Below are positions 36,448-45,000 of a DNA stretch of 64,000 nt, piece by piece. Position numbers and translations under genes: made by a program. Location: positions 62,001 to 126,000 of the forward strand of contig JAQVWF010000001.1 of the NCBI GenBank assembly GCA_028698615.1. Direction: 5' to 3'. The stretch's first letter is position 1; each line of letters opens with the position of its first letter. This DNA comes from Syntrophorhabdaceae bacterium (GTDB lineage Bacteria > Desulfobacterota > Syntrophorhabdia > Syntrophorhabdales > Syntrophorhabdaceae). Under the pieces are notes generated by a model. It saw only the letters and a list, made by a program, of their open reading frames with translations, ran no database searches and had not been told where the DNA came from.

Positions 36448-36965
36448 AATTCGAGTTTATGGTAAAACGGCTCTCCCCCGTTTTGAAAAGGATAACAAAC
36501 AGACTCAACGGTTATCATGCGTATTTTGACGAGGAAGACCTCTACCAAGAGGCGTTGACACACCTGTGGAGCGCCTTCCGGAAAGGGTCTATCGAAGACA
36601 AGACAGACAGCTATATCCTCCAGGGTTGTTACTATCACCTCAAGAACCATCTCCGGAAGGTCCGCGAAAATGCAGTTTTTGTGAGCCTCAACGAACCGGT
36701 CGGCGAAGACGGCGGTTCCCTGGAGGAGATGATCGCTTCCGACGCATCCTCGTCCTATGTGTACCTTGAACGAAAGCTCAAATTCCAGGCGATACGAGAC
36801 GCCTGCACCTCAGACCGGGACCGTCAGGTCCTTAAACTGCTCATGGAGGATCTGGCGGTGCGAGAGATCGGCGCAAGACTCGGCATCTCCCACGTTATGG
36901 TCCTGAAGATCCGTAACAGGATTCGCGACAACTACGCGTGCAAGACGGGAGAGAAGGAAACCTGA
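36444..36965 (+). CDS. Sigma-70-like RNA polymerase sigma factor / HTH protein
   Basis: A 173-residue protein resembling small sigma factors. Region 2-like FDEEDLYQEALTHLWSAF and a C-terminal region 4-like helix-turn-helix (LAVREIGARLGISHVMVLKIRNRIRDN) are visible, joined by an acidic linker (GEDGGSLEEMIASDASSS). It overlaps the nadE stop by four bases, so it probably shares the attenuated transcript. It could also be a phage-type or SigH-like factor; target promoters are unknown. Confidence 0.72.
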   Translation: MKFEFMVKRLSPVLKRITNRLNGYHAYFDEEDLYQEALTHLWSAFRKGSIEDKTDSYILQGCYYHLKNHLRKVRENAVFVSLNEPVGEDGGSLEEMIASDASSSYVYLERKLKFQAIRDACTSDRDRQVLKLLMEDLAVREIGARLGISHVMVLKIRNRIRDNYACKTGEKET

Positions 36966-37074
36966 GTCTCAGGTCCGGGGTTTCATGTTTCAGGCAAAGT
37001 CAACGAAACGGGGGAGATCATGTCCTCCCATGACCCGCAACCCATCACCTGAAGTTTTTTTCTATCTTTTGTTT

Positions 37075-37103
37075 TTGACATGGTTTATATATTTCTTTAA
37101 TGT
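37075..37103 (+). promoter_or_regulatory. Sigma70-type promoter for the small secreted protein
   Basis: TTGACA (37075-37080), 17-base AT-rich spacer, TAATGT (37098-37103), followed by AAGGAGGTG (37120-37128) and the ATG at 37135. Strong promoter and ribosome site suggest high expression. Confidence 0.7.
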
Positions 37104-37134
37104 CCCCAATACAAAACGAAGGAGGTGAAAAAGC

Positions 37135-37383
37135 ATGAAGAAGATACTAGTATTGTTCTTCGCAGTCGTAATCGGTCTTTCCTTTGCATTCACGGGGTTT
37201 GCCCAGGAGAAGAAGGCAACACCTGCAACGCCCGCAACACCTGCAACGCCCGCTGCCAAGGTAGAGGCTCCCGCCGTAAAGCCTGACAAGCCGGCGAAGA
37301 AGGAAAAGAAAGTAAAGAAGACGAAGAAGACGAAGAAGGCCAAGGGAGCTCCCGCCGAGGAGAAACCGGCCGAAACGAAGTAG
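37135..37383 (+). CDS. Small secreted Ala/Pro/Lys-rich protein
   Basis: An 82-residue protein with a clear signal peptide (about 1-23, AFTGFA before QEKK) and a low-complexity mature part: repeated ATP triplets, then a lysine-rich block (KPAKKEKKVKKTKKTKKAK) and a Glu/Ala/Pro tail. It is flanked by a strong promoter, an excellent ribosome site and a strong terminator, so it is a real, probably abundant monocistronic gene. Function unknown; a cationic periplasmic protein that binds envelope polymers is one idea. Confidence 0.8.
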   Translation: MKKILVLFFAVVIGLSFAFTGFAQEKKATPATPATPATPAAKVEAPAVKPDKPAKKEKKVKKTKKTKKAKGAPAEEKPAETK

Positions 37384-37417
37384 GCAAGCAAGCAAAAAAC
37401 CCGGAAGATTGTTTCAG

Positions 37418-37446
37418 AAAAAGGGGGGGATTTCCCCCCTTTTTTT
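37418..37446 (+). terminator. Intrinsic terminator after the small secreted protein gene
   Basis: Five A and seven G (37418-37429) face six C and seven T (37434-37446) around a short ATTT loop. The G/C stem followed by the T run is a strong intrinsic terminator. Confidence 0.85.
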
Positions 37447-37449
37447 CAA

Positions 37450-37590
37450 GGACCAATAACCGCATTCGAATAATTGGATCAAAGGATAAGGACCAACTCG
37501 GCAGATCTGAATTGGTCATATGGGGCGGACAGCGGCCCACCCTGTCCCCATTTTTTGTTTGATCATTGATCACGGGTAAATTGGTTATTG
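37450..37590. repeat. Degenerate copy of the CCAATGACCAA/CCAATAACC repeat
   Basis: CCAATAACC (37453-37461) faces GGTTATTG (37583-37590), with internal fragments GGACCAA and TTGGTCAT (37490-37520), as in the element at 15272-15375. It fills the gap between the terminator at 37446 and the nucleotidase promoter. Confidence 0.5.
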
Positions 37591-37610
37591 CCTTTTCTCT
37601 GGTCATTATG

Positions 37611-37619
37611 TGGTATAAT
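37611..37619 (+). promoter_or_regulatory. Extended -10 promoter element for the nucleotidase
   Basis: TGGTATAAT (37611-37619) is an extended -10 with a perfect TATAAT hexamer. The expected start point near 37626 is only about two bases before the ATG at 37628, and there is no ribosome binding site, so the mRNA may be leaderless. No good -35 at standard spacing is visible. Confidence 0.5.
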
Positions 37620-37627
37620 GGGCGCTT

Positions 37628-38179
37628 ATGAGGAAGATAGTCGTAGATATCGACAATACCCTGTGGGACCTGGCGCCCGTGCTTTACGAGCGGCTGCACG
37701 AGGCCGTTCCGGGATTTCCTCATCATTCGCAGTGGCATTCGTGGAGTTTCTGGAACGGACTGATCCCGGCGGAGCGCCTGTACCGCATCATAAGGGACGT
37801 CCACATGGAACAGGACACCTTTGAACCTTACGGAGAGTCCCGCACATTTCTTAAGAGGCTTCGCGAAAAAGGATTCCACGTTGTCATCGCCAGTCACCGG
37901 GAGAGAGAAACCTATGCCTCGACTCAAAGGTGGCTTCGCAAGCACGACCTGCCCTTCGACGAGATCCACCTGAGCTATGACAAGACAGTGCTCTTCGACG
38001 ACTGCTGGGCCGTGGTCGACGACAGCCCTGTAACGCTGGAAAAGGCCAGGCAGGCCGGAATAATCCGTGCCGGCCTCAAGAACCCCTGGAACGCGATGGA
38101 GGACCACCCGCTTTTCGCGGACCTGGGGGAGATATACCAGTATCTTGAAATGACGTGTGCGGCGGGGAAGAAAGAGTGA
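37628..38179 (+). CDS. HAD-superfamily 5'(3')-deoxyribonucleotidase-like phosphatase
   Basis: A 183-residue HAD hydrolase with the nucleophile motif DIDNTLWD at residues 7-14, motif II in VIASHRERE, and motif III/IV near FDDCWAVVDDSP. The compact form and WSFWNGL/TLWD pattern fit the NT5C-like nucleotidases that dephosphorylate dNMPs. Substrate is inferred from family. It appears to be a single gene with its own -10 element. Confidence 0.78.
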   Translation: MRKIVVDIDNTLWDLAPVLYERLHEAVPGFPHHSQWHSWSFWNGLIPAERLYRIIRDVHMEQDTFEPYGESRTFLKRLREKGFHVVIASHRERETYASTQRWLRKHDLPFDEIHLSYDKTVLFDDCWAVVDDSPVTLEKARQAGIIRAGLKNPWNAMEDHPLFADLGEIYQYLEMTCAAGKKE

Positions 38180-38310
38180 TGTCGCACGTCTAAGAGGCTG
38201 TCGCACGTCACAAGCCGCAGTTTAGAACCTTGGACAACAAATGACAAATGTTAGCAATCGCGCCCTCGTTCGGTCCTATTCTGAACGTGAGACGTAAGAC
38301 GAGGTGGTCG

Positions 38311-38727
38311 ATGAGGAGCTACAGGAAGGAACTCTGGTTCAATGTGCCGGCGAGGCGGGGGTTTGTGAACATAACGCCTCAGGTTGAGGAATGCCTGCGT
38401 GAGAGCGGCATTACCGAGGGACTTGTTCTGGTGAACGCCATGCACATCACGGCCTCCGTCTTCATCAACGACGACGAATCGGGCCTCCATCACGACATCG
38501 ACATCTGGCTCGAGAAGCTTGCCCCCCACGAACCGGTTTCCAGTTACAGACACAATGTCGGCGAAGACAACGCGGACGGTCACCTCAAGCGCCAGATCAT
38601 GGGCAGGGAGGTGGTCGTCGCCATAACGGAAGGGCGCCTCGACTTCGGTCCCTGGGAACAGATATTCTACGGAGAGTTCGATGGGCGAAGAAGAAAGAGG
38701 GTTCTCGTCAAGATAATCGGGGAATAG
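38311..38727 (+). CDS. YjbQ family protein (UPF0047)
   Basis: A 138-residue YjbQ/UPF0047 protein: [91 protein letters not shown] in outline. Members are trimeric and show weak thiamine-phosphate synthase activity, but the true role is unsettled. The ATG at 38311 was chosen because conserved sequence starts there and GAGGTGG precedes it. Confidence 0.85.
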   Translation: MRSYRKELWFNVPARRGFVNITPQVEECLRESGITEGLVLVNAMHITASVFINDDESGLHHDIDIWLEKLAPHEPVSSYRHNVGEDNADGHLKRQIMGREVVVAITEGRLDFGPWEQIFYGEFDGRRRKRVLVKIIGE

Positions 38728-38764
38728 TAATAGGGGTCAGGAAAAAGCAAAAACCCTTAACAGG

Positions 38765-41700
38765 CTACTCGATCGCCCTGTGGTAAGACTGGAGCGCTTT
38801 CACTTTTATCTCACCCTTGTTGGCCAGCGATGCCTTGATACCCTCGGCGGTTGCCTTAGCGGCGGCCGTTGTGGTGATGTAGGGAATCTTGTGTTTGATC
38901 GCGGCCTTTCTTATGTATGAATCGTCGTACTTGCTGCTCTTGCCCGACGGCGTGTTGATGACAAGGTCGATCTCCTTGTTGTGGATGGCATCGACGATGT
39001 TGGGCCTGCCTTCATGGACCTTCTTGATGTGGGCGCTCTTCACGCCCGCCTCCGAGAGGAACCGGTGGGTTCCCTCGGTGGCGACTATGGTGAATCCCAG
39101 CTTGACGAGCTGCTTCGCAACGTCGACGATGTCCTTCTTGTCATGGTCGACGATAGTGATAAGAACGTTGCCAGACTGAGGGAGCTTCTGCCCCGCTGCT
39201 TCCTGAGATTTTGCAAATGCCAACCCGAAGGAGTTGGCCATTCCCAGGACCTCGCCCGTGGATTTCATCTCCGGGCCCAGGGTCGGATCGACCTCGGGAA
39301 ACATGTTGAAGGGGAATACGGCCTCCTTGACACCCACGTGGGGATATTTCTTCTGCGTAAGATGCATATCTTTCAGTTTCTTGCCGATCATAAGCTGAGT
39401 CGCTATCTTTGCCATCTGCACCCCCGTTACCTTTGAGACGAGTGGTACCGTTCTGCTGGCCCGCGGGTTTGCCTCGAGGATATAGACCTTGTTGTTGGCG
39501 ATGGCATACTGGATGTTCATGAGTCCCACGACCTTGAGTTCAATGGCGAGTTTCTTTGTATATTCGTTGATGACGGCGGTCTGCTCCTCTGTCAGCGTGC
39601 GCGGAGGTATGGCACAGGCGCTGTCGCCGGAGTGGACGCCGGCAAGCTCTATGTGTTCCATGATGGAGGGAACAAAGGCATCCTCGCCGTCGGAGATGGC
39701 GTCGGCTTCCACCTCTATGGCGTTTTCCAGGAACTTGTCGATGAGAATGGGTCTGCCGGGGGAGATATCAACGGCGGCGTTCACATAGGCCTTGAGCATC
39801 TCGTCGTCGTAGACGACCTCCATGCCCCGTCCGCCAAGAACATAGGAGGGACGGACCATAAGGGGGTATCCGATCCTCCCCGCGACCTCCAGGGCCTCTT
39901 CGAGGATGACGGCGGTGCCGCTCTCGGGCTGGGGGATACCCAGCTTCTTGATGATCTGGCTGAAGCGCTTGCGGTCTTCAGCGATGTCGATGCTCTCCGG
40001 AGATGTCCCCAGGACCTTTACACCGGCGTCTTCCAATTGCCGCGCCAGATTGAGAGGTGTCTGCCCGCCAAACTGGACGATGGCCCCGATGGGTTTTTCT
40101 TTCTCGTAGATACTCAGGACATCTTCCACGGTGAGGGGCTCGAAGTAGAGCTTGTCAGAGGTATCGTAGTCCGTGGAGACCGTCTCGGGGTTGCAGTTGA
40201 CCATGATGGATTCGTATCCCTCGTCGCGCAGCGTGAAGGCCGCGTGGACACAGGTATAGTCGAATTCGATGCCCTGCCCGATGCGGTTGGGTCCGCCGCC
40301 GAGGATCATGACCTTATTGCGGTCGCTCACGGCCACTTCGTCGGGGGCGTTGTAGGTCGAATAGTAGTAGGCTGCATCGGCGCCGCTGACGGGTACCTGG
40401 CACCACGTTTCCTTCTTTCCCAGGGTAGTCCTCTTTCTCCTGATCTCGGTCTCCGGGGTGTCAAGGAGCATGGAGAGATACTTGTCGGAGAACCCATCCT
40501 CTTTTGCTTTCACGAGCAGGGCGTCGGGGAGTTTACCCCCTTTGTGGCGGAGGATCTCTTCCTCGAGACCGAGAATCTCCTTCATCTGTTCGATGAACCA
40601 CCGCTTGATCTTTGTTTTCTCGTAAAGTTCATCCACGGTGGCGCCCTTGCGCAGGGCTTCGTACATGATGAACTGTCTTTCGGAGGACGGCTCGTTGAGA
40701 AGGCGCATCAGGTCGTCCAGGGGCAATTCGTTAAAATTCTTGGCGAAACCAAATCCGTACCGTTTTGTCTCCAGGGAACGGATCGCCTTCTGGAAGGCTT
40801 CCTTGTATGTTTTGCCAATGCTCATCGCTTCGCCCACGGCCTTCATCTGGGTTCCCAGCTTGTCTTCTGCCTCGCTGAACTTCTCGAAGGCCCACCGGGC
40901 GAACTTGATGACAACGTACTCCCCTGACGGGGTGTACTCGGCAAGGCTGCCCCCGCGGTAGTAAGGGATATCCTTCAAGGTGTAGCCGCCGGCCAGCTTG
41001 GCCGAGATGAAGGCGATGGGGAAGCCCGTCGCCTTCGACGCGAGCGCCGAGGAGCGGGACGTCCTGGGGTTGATCTCAATGACGACGATACGGCCGTCGT
41101 CAGGGTTGTGGGCGAACTGTATGTTGGTGCCCCCGATGACCTGGATGGCCTCGACGATGCGGTACGAATAATCCTGCAGCCTCTTCTGCACGTCCTCGGA
41201 TATGGTCAGCATTGGCGCACAGCAGAAAGAATCGCCGGTATGAACGCCCATGGGATCGATGTTTTCGATGAAGCAGACGGTGATCATCGTGTTGTCTGAG
41301 TCGCGGACAACCTCAAGCTCCAGTTCTTCCCAGCCGACCACGGCTTCCTCGATGAGGATCTGCCCGATGATGCTGGCGGATATGCCCCTGCCCGCTATGG
41401 TCCTGAGTTCCTCCTTGTTAAAGGCTATGCCGCCGCCGGTGCCGCCCATGGTGTATGCGGGGCGGATGACAACGGGATACCCCAGCCTGTCGGCGATCTC
41501 GAGGGCCTCTTCCACGGAATAGGCCAGCGCGCTGTCGGGCATGGGAATATTCAGTCTTTTCATGGTCTTCTTGAATTCATCGCGGTCTTCGCCGCGCTCT
41601 ATGGCATCGGCCTGAACCCCTATCATGCGGACCCCGTGTTTTTCGAGTATCCCCCTGCGGGAAAGCTCAGCCGCAAGGTTGAGGCCCGTCTGGCCGCCCA

Positions 41701-41977
41701 GATTGGGAAGAAGCCCTTGAGGTTTCTCCTTTTCTATGATCTTTTCGATAACATCAATGGTAAGGGGCTCCACATAAGTCTTGTCCGCCATTCCGGGGTC
41801 GGTCATAATGGTCGCCGGGTTTGAATTGACGAGGACTATCTTGTACCCTGAGGCCCTGAGGGCCTTGCAGGCCTGGGTGCCGGAATAGTCGAACTCACAT
41901 GCCTGACCAATGATAATAGGACCGGAGCCGATTATGAGGACTTTGTCGATGCCTTTAATTTTCGGGGGTTTTGCCAT
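38765..41977 (-). CDS. carB: Carbamoyl-phosphate synthase large subunit
   Basis: Makes carbamoyl phosphate for arginine and pyrimidines with ammonia from CarA. The 1070-residue protein has two ATP-grasp halves (GSGPIIIGQACEFDYSGTQACKAL and GGGPNRIGQGIEFDYTCVHAA), an oligomerisation linker (about 400-550) and a C-terminal MGS-like regulatory domain (about 935-1070, NTPSGKSSKYDDSYIRKAA). CarA is not in the window, so the subunits are split. Convergent with yjbQ, 37 bases apart. Confidence 0.97.
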   Translation of the reverse strand: MAKPPKIKGIDKVLIIGSGPIIIGQACEFDYSGTQACKALRASGYKIVLVNSNPATIMTDPGMADKTYVEPLTIDVIEKIIEKEKPQGLLPNLGGQTGLNLAAELSRRGILEKHGVRMIGVQADAIERGEDRDEFKKTMKRLNIPMPDSALAYSVEEALEIADRLGYPVVIRPAYTMGGTGGGIAFNKEELRTIAGRGISASIIGQILIEEAVVGWEELELEVVRDSDNTMITVCFIENIDPMGVHTGDSFCCAPMLTISEDVQKRLQDYSYRIVEAIQVIGGTNIQFAHNPDDGRIVVIEINPRTSRSSALASKATGFPIAFISAKLAGGYTLKDIPYYRGGSLAEYTPSGEYVVIKFARWAFEKFSEAEDKLGTQMKAVGEAMSIGKTYKEAFQKAIRSLETKRYGFGFAKNFNELPLDDLMRLLNEPSSERQFIMYEALRKGATVDELYEKTKIKRWFIEQMKEILGLEEEILRHKGGKLPDALLVKAKEDGFSDKYLSMLLDTPETEIRRKRTTLGKKETWCQVPVSGADAAYYYSTYNAPDEVAVSDRNKVMILGGGPNRIGQGIEFDYTCVHAAFTLRDEGYESIMVNCNPETVSTDYDTSDKLYFEPLTVEDVLSIYEKEKPIGAIVQFGGQTPLNLARQLEDAGVKVLGTSPESIDIAEDRKRFSQIIKKLGIPQPESGTAVILEEALEVAGRIGYPLMVRPSYVLGGRGMEVVYDDEMLKAYVNAAVDISPGRPILIDKFLENAIEVEADAISDGEDAFVPSIMEHIELAGVHSGDSACAIPPRTLTEEQTAVINEYTKKLAIELKVVGLMNIQYAIANNKVYILEANPRASRTVPLVSKVTGVQMAKIATQLMIGKKLKDMHLTQKKYPHVGVKEAVFPFNMFPEVDPTLGPEMKSTGEVLGMANSFGLAFAKSQEAAGQKLPQSGNVLITIVDHDKKDIVDVAKQLVKLGFTIVATEGTHRFLSEAGVKSAHIKKVHEGRPNIVDAIHNKEIDLVINTPSGKSSKYDDSYIRKAAIKHKIPYITTTAAAKATAEGIKASLANKGEIKVKALQSYHRAIE

Positions 41978-42007
41978 TGCGGGGAATTCCTTTCGGATTT
42001 GCTCTGC

Positions 42008-42036
42008 ATCGTAACAGAAGAGCGGCGACTAGTCAA
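42008..42036 (-). promoter_or_regulatory. Sigma70-type promoter for carB
   Basis: On the minus strand: TTGACT (42036-42031), 17-base spacer, TACGAT (42013-42008), about 30 bases before the carB ATG at 41977, with AAAGGAATT before the start codon. No obvious attenuator or operator is visible in the short leader. Confidence 0.6.
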
Positions 42037-42086
42037 GTGTTTTCAAAGGCTTGCAACGTGTTATAACCAAATGAAAAAGGCTATCA

Positions 42087-42170
42087 CCGGTCGACCAAAT
42101 CTCAATGACCAGGCAGAACATGGACCGACTTGTTTGTCCTTGGCTTGATCGTTGGAATGTGGTTGGCCGG
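42087..42170. repeat. Decayed inverted repeat of the CCAATGACCAA family
   Basis: The segment from CCGGTCGACCAAAT (42087 on) and the segment ending GGTTGGCCGG (42170) are imperfect reverse complements over about 25 bases, and CTCAATGACCA (42101-42111) matches the repeat core. It lies between carB and lgt (gap 41978-42186). Confidence 0.45.
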
Positions 42171-42186
42171 CCATAGTCTTCTGTCC

Positions 42187-43164
42187 TCATATTCCTTGCT
42201 GTGAGGCGAGACGATAGAGCCACTCCTGGCTCCATCCGCTGGGAATTGTGAGGCAGAAAAGAAGGACGACGAGAAATAATATTATCCTGAACCAGATCGC
42301 CGGGTTTAGACCGGAGGGAATCGTGGCGACAAGGGATGCCGGTGCGAAATGCAGGGTATTCAACCCGGTCTTTCTTTTGGAATCTTTCCGTGCAGACCTT
42401 GCTATCAGCAGGAGGCCGACGACGGCCACGAGGGCATTGCAGAGATGATCGGCGCCGATCTCTCCGAGAACGGGGCCGGGTCGCTGGAAGACGTCGATAA
42501 TGAAATCGAATAGCCCGTACCAGAACATGAAATGGCCAAGGAGTCTGCCCTGCCCCGGAACAGCCGTCCGGGCTGCGGCGAGAACGATGAGAACAATGAG
42601 GAGATCCTTGAATGCCTCGTAAAGAGCGATGGGGTGCCGGAAGCCTTCAGCGTAGGGAAACTTGACCCCCCACCACGCCCCTGTCACGTAGCCGTAGACC
42701 TCGCCGTTCAAATGATTGCCGATGCGCGCGAGGGCCAGCAGGAATGCCACGGGTATGACTATCTCGTCAGCTACGAGAAGGAACCTTTTCCTGTCGATAA
42801 GACAAAAGAGGAGTACCCCCACGAGGCATCCGATGATGACGCCGTCGTAGGCTATGCCGCCCTTCCAGAAGGCGAGCATCTCAGGATAGTTGCCGCGGAA
42901 GAGTTCCCATTCATAGATGAGGATCTGAAAAGCCCGTCCCACGACAAGGCACGACAGGGAGAAGATGAGCGACAGGTCCCAGGCCTGTCTCGATGAGAGA
43001 CCAAGATAGCTGCGCCGGAGCATAACCCAGAGGAAAAGAGCGAAAAACCCCAATGCGTATGCAAGTCCGTGATACGAGAGATTTACCCCCCAGACCTCAG
43101 CAAACGCGGGATCTATGTTCAGGACAAAAGGACCTTCTAGATAGATTGCTACCCCCTGTCGCAA
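42187..43164 (-). CDS. lgt: Prolipoprotein diacylglyceryl transferase
   Basis: Transfers diacylglycerol from phosphatidylglycerol to the lipobox Cys of prolipoproteins. The membrane protein (up to 325 residues, about seven helices) has LSYHGLAYALGF at the N-terminus, the Lgt signature LARIGNHLNGEVYG, and HPIALYEAF. A C-terminal extension adds one more predicted helix (IILFLVVLLFCLTIP). The start is uncertain: only TTG at 43164 lies ahead of the first conserved strand. Confidence 0.9.
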   Translation of the reverse strand: MRQGVAIYLEGPFVLNIDPAFAEVWGVNLSYHGLAYALGFFALFLWVMLRRSYLGLSSRQAWDLSLIFSLSCLVVGRAFQILIYEWELFRGNYPEMLAFWKGGIAYDGVIIGCLVGVLLFCLIDRKRFLLVADEIVIPVAFLLALARIGNHLNGEVYGYVTGAWWGVKFPYAEGFRHPIALYEAFKDLLIVLIVLAAARTAVPGQGRLLGHFMFWYGLFDFIIDVFQRPGPVLGEIGADHLCNALVAVVGLLLIARSARKDSKRKTGLNTLHFAPASLVATIPSGLNPAIWFRIILFLVVLLFCLTIPSGWSQEWLYRLASQQGI

Positions 43165-43266
43165 CTAATGCCAAAAAACCCTGTTTTTCTGTACTTCTAC
43201 TACTAGCGGCACACCTGTGTCAACCCAAAAAGAAAGTCTCACGTTTCAGGAAAAACCTTAACGAAA

Positions 43267-43344
43267 GTTTCAGGTCTCAGGAAAGACTGTTTCAGCCTTC
43301 AAAGCTTGAGGTTCTTCCCCTGTCTTTGCCCTGAAACCTGAAAC
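43267..43344. repeat. GTTTCAGG/CCTGAAAC inverted-repeat element
   Basis: GTTTCAGGTCTCAGG starts at 43267 and CCTGAAACCTGAAAC ends at 43344, giving inverted ends with a variable interior. A further ACGTTTCAGG lies at 43241-43250. The 257-base gap between lgt and rubredoxin holds this element and no gene I can support. Confidence 0.65.
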
Positions 43345-43421
43345 CGTCTCTGTGGATGAACCCCTCCCGTTGCGGGAGGGGATTGGGGGTGTGAAAATAC
43401 GCGGTGAGGGTATGGGAGTAG

Positions 43422-43559
43422 TTATGACTCGGATTTTTCGAATGCGTCCTTCGGCGCGTTGCAGATGGGGCAAGCCCAGTCATCGGGAAGCTGATCAAAG
43501 GGGACCTTTTCAACCTTTTCGTCGTATTGGTATCCACAAACAGAACATGTCCAGACCAT
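43422..43559 (-). CDS. Rubredoxin
   Basis: A 45-residue one-iron electron carrier. It reads MVWTCSVCGYQYDEKVEKVP then FDQLPDDWACPICNAPKDAF, so both CxxC pairs that bind the Fe(Cys)4 centre are present: CSVCG (residues 5-9) and CPICN (30-34). GAGGAGG lies just before the ATG. It is downstream of a rubrerythrin-like gene on the same strand and could donate electrons to it for peroxide removal. Confidence 0.95.
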   Translation of the reverse strand: MVWTCSVCGYQYDEKVEKVPFDQLPDDWACPICNAPKDAFEKSES

Positions 43560-43569
43560 ATAACCTCCT

Positions 43570-43689
43570 CTATTGATTTGTTTGCATCAATCCTTCTTGT
43601 TCATCCGCACAGGGTTTGCAGATGTAAAAACCGACTCGGTTGCCAATGATCTCGAAACCTCTTGTTTCCGCATTGGCGAGGCAGTATGC
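43570..43689 (-). other. Cys-containing open frame without a start codon, between rubrerythrin and rubredoxin
   Basis: The minus-strand frame reads AYCLANAETRGFEIIGNR then VGFYICKPCADEQEGL and ends at TAG (43570-43572). It looks protein-like, with one Cys followed by a CxxC pair, but it is preceded directly by TGA (43690-43692) and has no ATG, GTG or TTG near its start. It may be a frameshifted or remnant small zinc-ribbon protein. Alternative starts in other frames give no recognisable product. Confidence 0.3.
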
Positions 43690-43721
43690 TCACCGACCTT
43701 CCGCAGGGTTGTTCCCGGCGG

Positions 43722-44246
43722 CTATCCGCCGTCCAGCGTGGGATGTTCGACCTTTACGTACCAGGCCGCCGGATCTTCTAAATACTCTTCGGCATCGCGC
43801 AGGGACAGGAAGTGTTCGTATTCGATCATCGCAAGGAGCTCGAAGAAGTCTTTCTCACGCTTGTCCTTCGATGACGCGGCAAGTTCCTTGTAGAACACGA
43901 CCCCCTTGTTCTCGAAGGCGACGGCTGTCTTGACGGCTTCCAGGTCGGCCGCATCGGTCGGGGCCGACGGGTCGATCGACTTGAGGGCGTTGGCAAGAAC
44001 CTCCCTGATGTTCGTATTATTCACGTTGAGGGGCAACGTCTCGGGCCATTTGCCCTCGGCCGCCCACTTTTCGTGGAGACCCTTAAGCCGGTGGTAATGT
44101 TCGGCCTCGTCCTCGGCTATTGTCTTGAACATTGCCTTGCCCAGGGGGTTGCTTGTCCGGTCGGCGTTCTTGAGGTAGAATTCACGTTCCTTCATCTCGT
44201 TGTCAAGCGCCACTTCCAACGCGCTCAGCCTTTCTTTGTCGTCCAT
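43722..44246 (-). CDS. Rubrerythrin-like ferritin-family diiron protein
   Basis: A 174-residue four-helix-bundle protein with the repeated metal-binding Glu/His pattern: EMKEREFYLKNA, EDEAEHYHRLKGL, then AFENKGVVFYKELAA and EYEHFLSLRDAEEYL. It lacks the C-terminal rubredoxin domain of classical rubrerythrin, but a separate rubredoxin gene lies downstream. Probably reduces peroxide under anaerobic conditions. Follows the DUF2284 gene by 21 bases. Confidence 0.88.
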   Translation of the reverse strand: MDDKERLSALEVALDNEMKEREFYLKNADRTSNPLGKAMFKTIAEDEAEHYHRLKGLHEKWAAEGKWPETLPLNVNNTNIREVLANALKSIDPSAPTDAADLEAVKTAVAFENKGVVFYKELAASSKDKREKDFFELLAMIEYEHFLSLRDAEEYLEDPAAWYVKVEHPTLDGG

Positions 44247-44267
44247 AGCGTCACCCTTTCCGTTTGT

Positions 44268-44795
44268 TCATTCGATAAGAACAATGCCGTATACATCCCG
44301 GTCTTGAGCGTGATTGCGGACGACCTCAATGGGAAGGCCGTTTGCGCGTGCGGTCTGATAGACGTCTATACCGCAGGATTCCATGGAGGGCCTCATGCGT
44401 TCCGGGTGTACGCAACCCTTTGTGGTGTCGCATTTCTTGCACCGGGTGCAGAATCCGCAGCCGAAGCCGAAGGCTTTGTAGAATCCATCCAGAAACAAAG
44501 TGGTTTCCAGATCTACGACGGTGTCGTTAAGGTCGGTTACCGTGCTGTATCCGCTTACCCAATGAGAATGGAGAAGGATTGCCTGCGTGTACGAATCAAG
44601 CATCGATCGGGTCTTCTCATGGTCGGGGGTGTGGGGTGGGCATGACCACCTCAGGCCGTATGCGCCGCATCCGAACTGGCACTTCATTCGGACCCACGGC
44701 GCCGTATGGATTGATGACGTTTCCACGATCACGGCGTCATCAATCCCCCTTTCCCTGGCGAAGCCGATATATTTCTCAAGGTCGCTGTTTTGCAT
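44268..44795 (-). CDS. DUF2284 domain metal-binding protein
   Basis: A 175-residue Cys-rich protein: WVRMKCQFGCGAYGLRWSCPPHTP and FGCGFCTRCKKCDTTKGCVHPERMRPSMESCGIDV, in which about nine Cys could bind an Fe-S cluster or zinc. It matches DUF2284 (predicted metal-binding); biochemical role is not established. First gene of a redox operon with rubrerythrin and rubredoxin, from a strong promoter. Confidence 0.82.
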   Translation of the reverse strand: MQNSDLEKYIGFARERGIDDAVIVETSSIHTAPWVRMKCQFGCGAYGLRWSCPPHTPDHEKTRSMLDSYTQAILLHSHWVSGYSTVTDLNDTVVDLETTLFLDGFYKAFGFGCGFCTRCKKCDTTKGCVHPERMRPSMESCGIDVYQTARANGLPIEVVRNHAQDRDVYGIVLIE

Positions 44796-44806
44796 GAGCT
44801 ACTTAC

Positions 44807-44835
44807 ACTATAGGACACCGAGTGGGATTGGTCAA
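44807..44835 (-). promoter_or_regulatory. Sigma70-type promoter for the DUF2284-rubrerythrin-rubredoxin operon
   Basis: On the minus strand: TTGACC (44835-44830), 17-base spacer, TATAGT (44812-44807). The ATG at 44795 follows by 11 bases, so the leader is almost absent. Confidence 0.65.
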
Positions 44836-44855
44836 GCCGGGGAAGACCGAGGATC

Positions 44856-44994
44856 GTTTCAGGTTTCAAGTCTCAGGTTTCAGGTTAAGAAGCACGAAAA
44901 GAGCTGCCCGGTGGAAGGTGCGACAGTCATTTCACCGGCCCCGCCTGACGTTTCTTCCCCCGTTTTTGGCGTGAAACAACCTGGAACCTGAAAC
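44856..44994. repeat. GTTTCAGG/CCTGAAAC inverted-repeat element with conserved inner segment
   Basis: Left GTTTCAGG at 44856-44863 and again at 44877-44884; right CCTGAAAC at 44987-44994. The 28-base segment 44877-44904 is repeated exactly, in reverse complement, at 46246-46273, with only epmA and tRNA-Ser in between. The middle differs from other copies. It fills the gap between the DUF2284 promoter and the epmA end. Confidence 0.75.
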
Positions 44995-45000
44995 CGTCTT

